Made by a program: the position numbers and the translations under genes. A model generated the notes under the pieces. The model saw only the letters and a program-made list of their open reading frames with translations. It did no database searches and was not told where the DNA came from. A stretch of DNA of 7,428 nt from Alphaproteobacteria bacterium (GTDB taxonomy: Bacteria; Pseudomonadota; Alphaproteobacteria; Rhodobacterales; Rhodobacteraceae), in contig RFGD01000467.1 in NCBI GenBank assembly GCA_003696705.1, positions 1 through 7,428 of the forward strand, written 5' to 3'. The first letter of the stretch is position 1, and each line of letters opens with the position of its first letter. Of this stretch, positions 6,785 to 7,428 are shown in pieces.

Positions 6785-6995
6785 CGTGCCGGTCGACCTC
6801 TGGCAATGCGCCGGCGGGCAGGGCTTTGCCGCGGCCTGTCCCGGTGACGCGCCTTGCCGAAAAGCCCCGGGCCGATGGATCGGCCGAGACTGCCATGCGT
6901 CACCCGCGTTTCGGGCCGCTCCAGGCGGGCGCCTGGTCCGGGGCGGTCATCATTCGTGTTCGGCGAGGCAGTCGCGGCGGCGCGGCCCGAGCTTT
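6785..6995. other. Intergenic stretch between convergent genes, nothing recognised
   Basis: About 210 bases between the LysR stop (plus the inverted repeat) and the AraC-type stop. The open frames crossing it on both strands are Arg/Pro/Gly-rich shadows without ribosome sites. I see no RNA gene, no repeat with a second copy in the window, and no T-rich terminator. Confidence 0.4.
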
Positions 6996-7428
6996 CTACG
7001 AGGCTGCCTGCACATTGCGCCGATGCATCCCCGGCGAGATCCCGTATCGCCGCTTGAATGCGCGCGAAAAGCCGGAGGGCGAGTCGTAGCCCACGCGCTC
7101 GACGATCTCTTCCAGGGTCAGGTCGGTGTCGGTCAGGAGGTTCCGCGCCACGAGGAGCCGCCATTCGGTCAGATACGCGTTGGGCGGGATCCCCAGGACC
7201 TCGCGGAACCGCACCGCGAAGGCGGTCCTTGACATGCCTGCTACCGTGGCCAGTTCGCTCAGGTCCAGATCGGCGCCGGGATTGTCGTGCATGCGCCGGA
7301 GCGCGCGCGACAGCCGTGCGTCCCGAAGGCATGCAAGCACGCCCTTCCGCGGCGCCGCCTGAAAGGCCCAGCGCCGCAGAAGCCCGATGAACAGGACCTC
7401 TCCAAGTCTGTCGGCAAGAATCGAGCCC
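6996..7428 (-). CDS. AraC-family transcriptional regulator, C-terminal part (5' end outside window)
   Basis: The frame is open to the right edge, giving 143 visible residues, so the GTG at 7340 is not the real start. The edge reads GSILADRLGEVLFIGLLRRW, a helix typical of the end of the cupin-type sensor domain in AraC regulators of the AraC_binding_N/cupin_6 kind. The DNA-binding domain follows with both helix-turn-helix units: LSELATVAGMSRTAFAVRFR, then LEEIVERVGYDSPSGFSRAF, closing with KRRYGISPG. This unit recognises direct-repeat half sites, and the family usually activates neighbouring catabolic or efflux genes. The product ends with NVQAAS. It points away from the one-carbon cluster and converges on the LysR gene, so its target is probably to the right of the window. 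The effector is unknown. Confidence 0.92.
   Translation of the reverse strand, partial: GSILADRLGEVLFIGLLRRWAFQAAPRKGVLACLRDARLSRALRRMHDNPGADLDLSELATVAGMSRTAFAVRFREVLGIPPNAYLTEWRLLVARNLLTDTDLTLEEIVERVGYDSPSGFSRAFKRRYGISPGMHRRNVQAAS

Noticed and set aside
5718..6896. Minus-strand open frame (392 residues) opposite the LysR gene
   Set aside because: Covers both the LysR gene and its divergent promoter region; its Arg/Gly-rich composition is typical of a shadow frame.
7058..7390. Plus-strand frames opposite the AraC-type gene
   Set aside because: The minus strand encodes an unmistakable AraC DNA-binding domain here; these Arg/Ser-rich frames are shadows.

Overview
GC-rich DNA, judged by eye, with strongly G/C-biased third codon positions in every gene. 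The enzymes resemble those of methylated-amine and one-carbon catabolism that are common in alphaproteobacteria. The best guess is a Rhodobacterales-type organism (Paracoccus/Roseobacter relatives), inferred from protein style and not from a marker gene.

Layout. (1) Bases 1-268 hold the 3' end of an unrecognised plus-strand gene. It may be frameshifted, and it ends 3 bp from the stop of the next gene. (2) Bases 272-1792, minus strand: a trimethylamine methyltransferase (MttB) family protein with no in-frame TAG, so of the non-pyrrolysine, glycine-betaine-methyltransferase-like type. (3) Bases 1793-1974: a divergent control region with an imperfect palindrome and a plausible -10 box. (4) Bases 1975-4410, plus strand: a dimethylglycine/sarcosine dehydrogenase-like flavoprotein fused to a folate-binding GcvT (T-protein) module. 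(5) Bases 4448-5758, minus strand: a serine hydroxymethyltransferase (SHMT) family PLP enzyme that keeps the PLP-binding residues but has lost several catalytic/folate residues of classical SHMT. (6) Bases 5759-5864: a second divergent control region. (7) Bases 5865-6776, plus strand: a GcvA-like LysR regulator. (8) Bases 6777-6995: a 219-bp non-coding gap between convergent genes. (9) Bases 6996-7428, minus strand: the C-terminal part of an AraC-family regulator whose 5' end lies beyond the window.

How it fits together (inference). The MttB homologue would remove one methyl group from a quaternary amine such as glycine betaine. The flavoprotein would oxidise the remaining N-methyl groups of dimethylglycine or sarcosine and load the C1 unit on tetrahydrofolate. 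The SHMT-like enzyme would act on the resulting glycine or another amino acid. The LysR protein is a good candidate local regulator, because both divergent intergenic regions carry a GAAT/ATTC dyad next to TTCGCA. No corrinoid protein, corrinoid reactivase, transporter or electron-transfer partner is in the window, so those functions must be encoded elsewhere.

The set looks like a one-carbon catabolism locus of known families. The least explained parts are the substrate of the MttB/flavoprotein pair and the chemistry of the divergent SHMT homologue. No CRISPR array, tRNA, rRNA or complete mobile element was seen.
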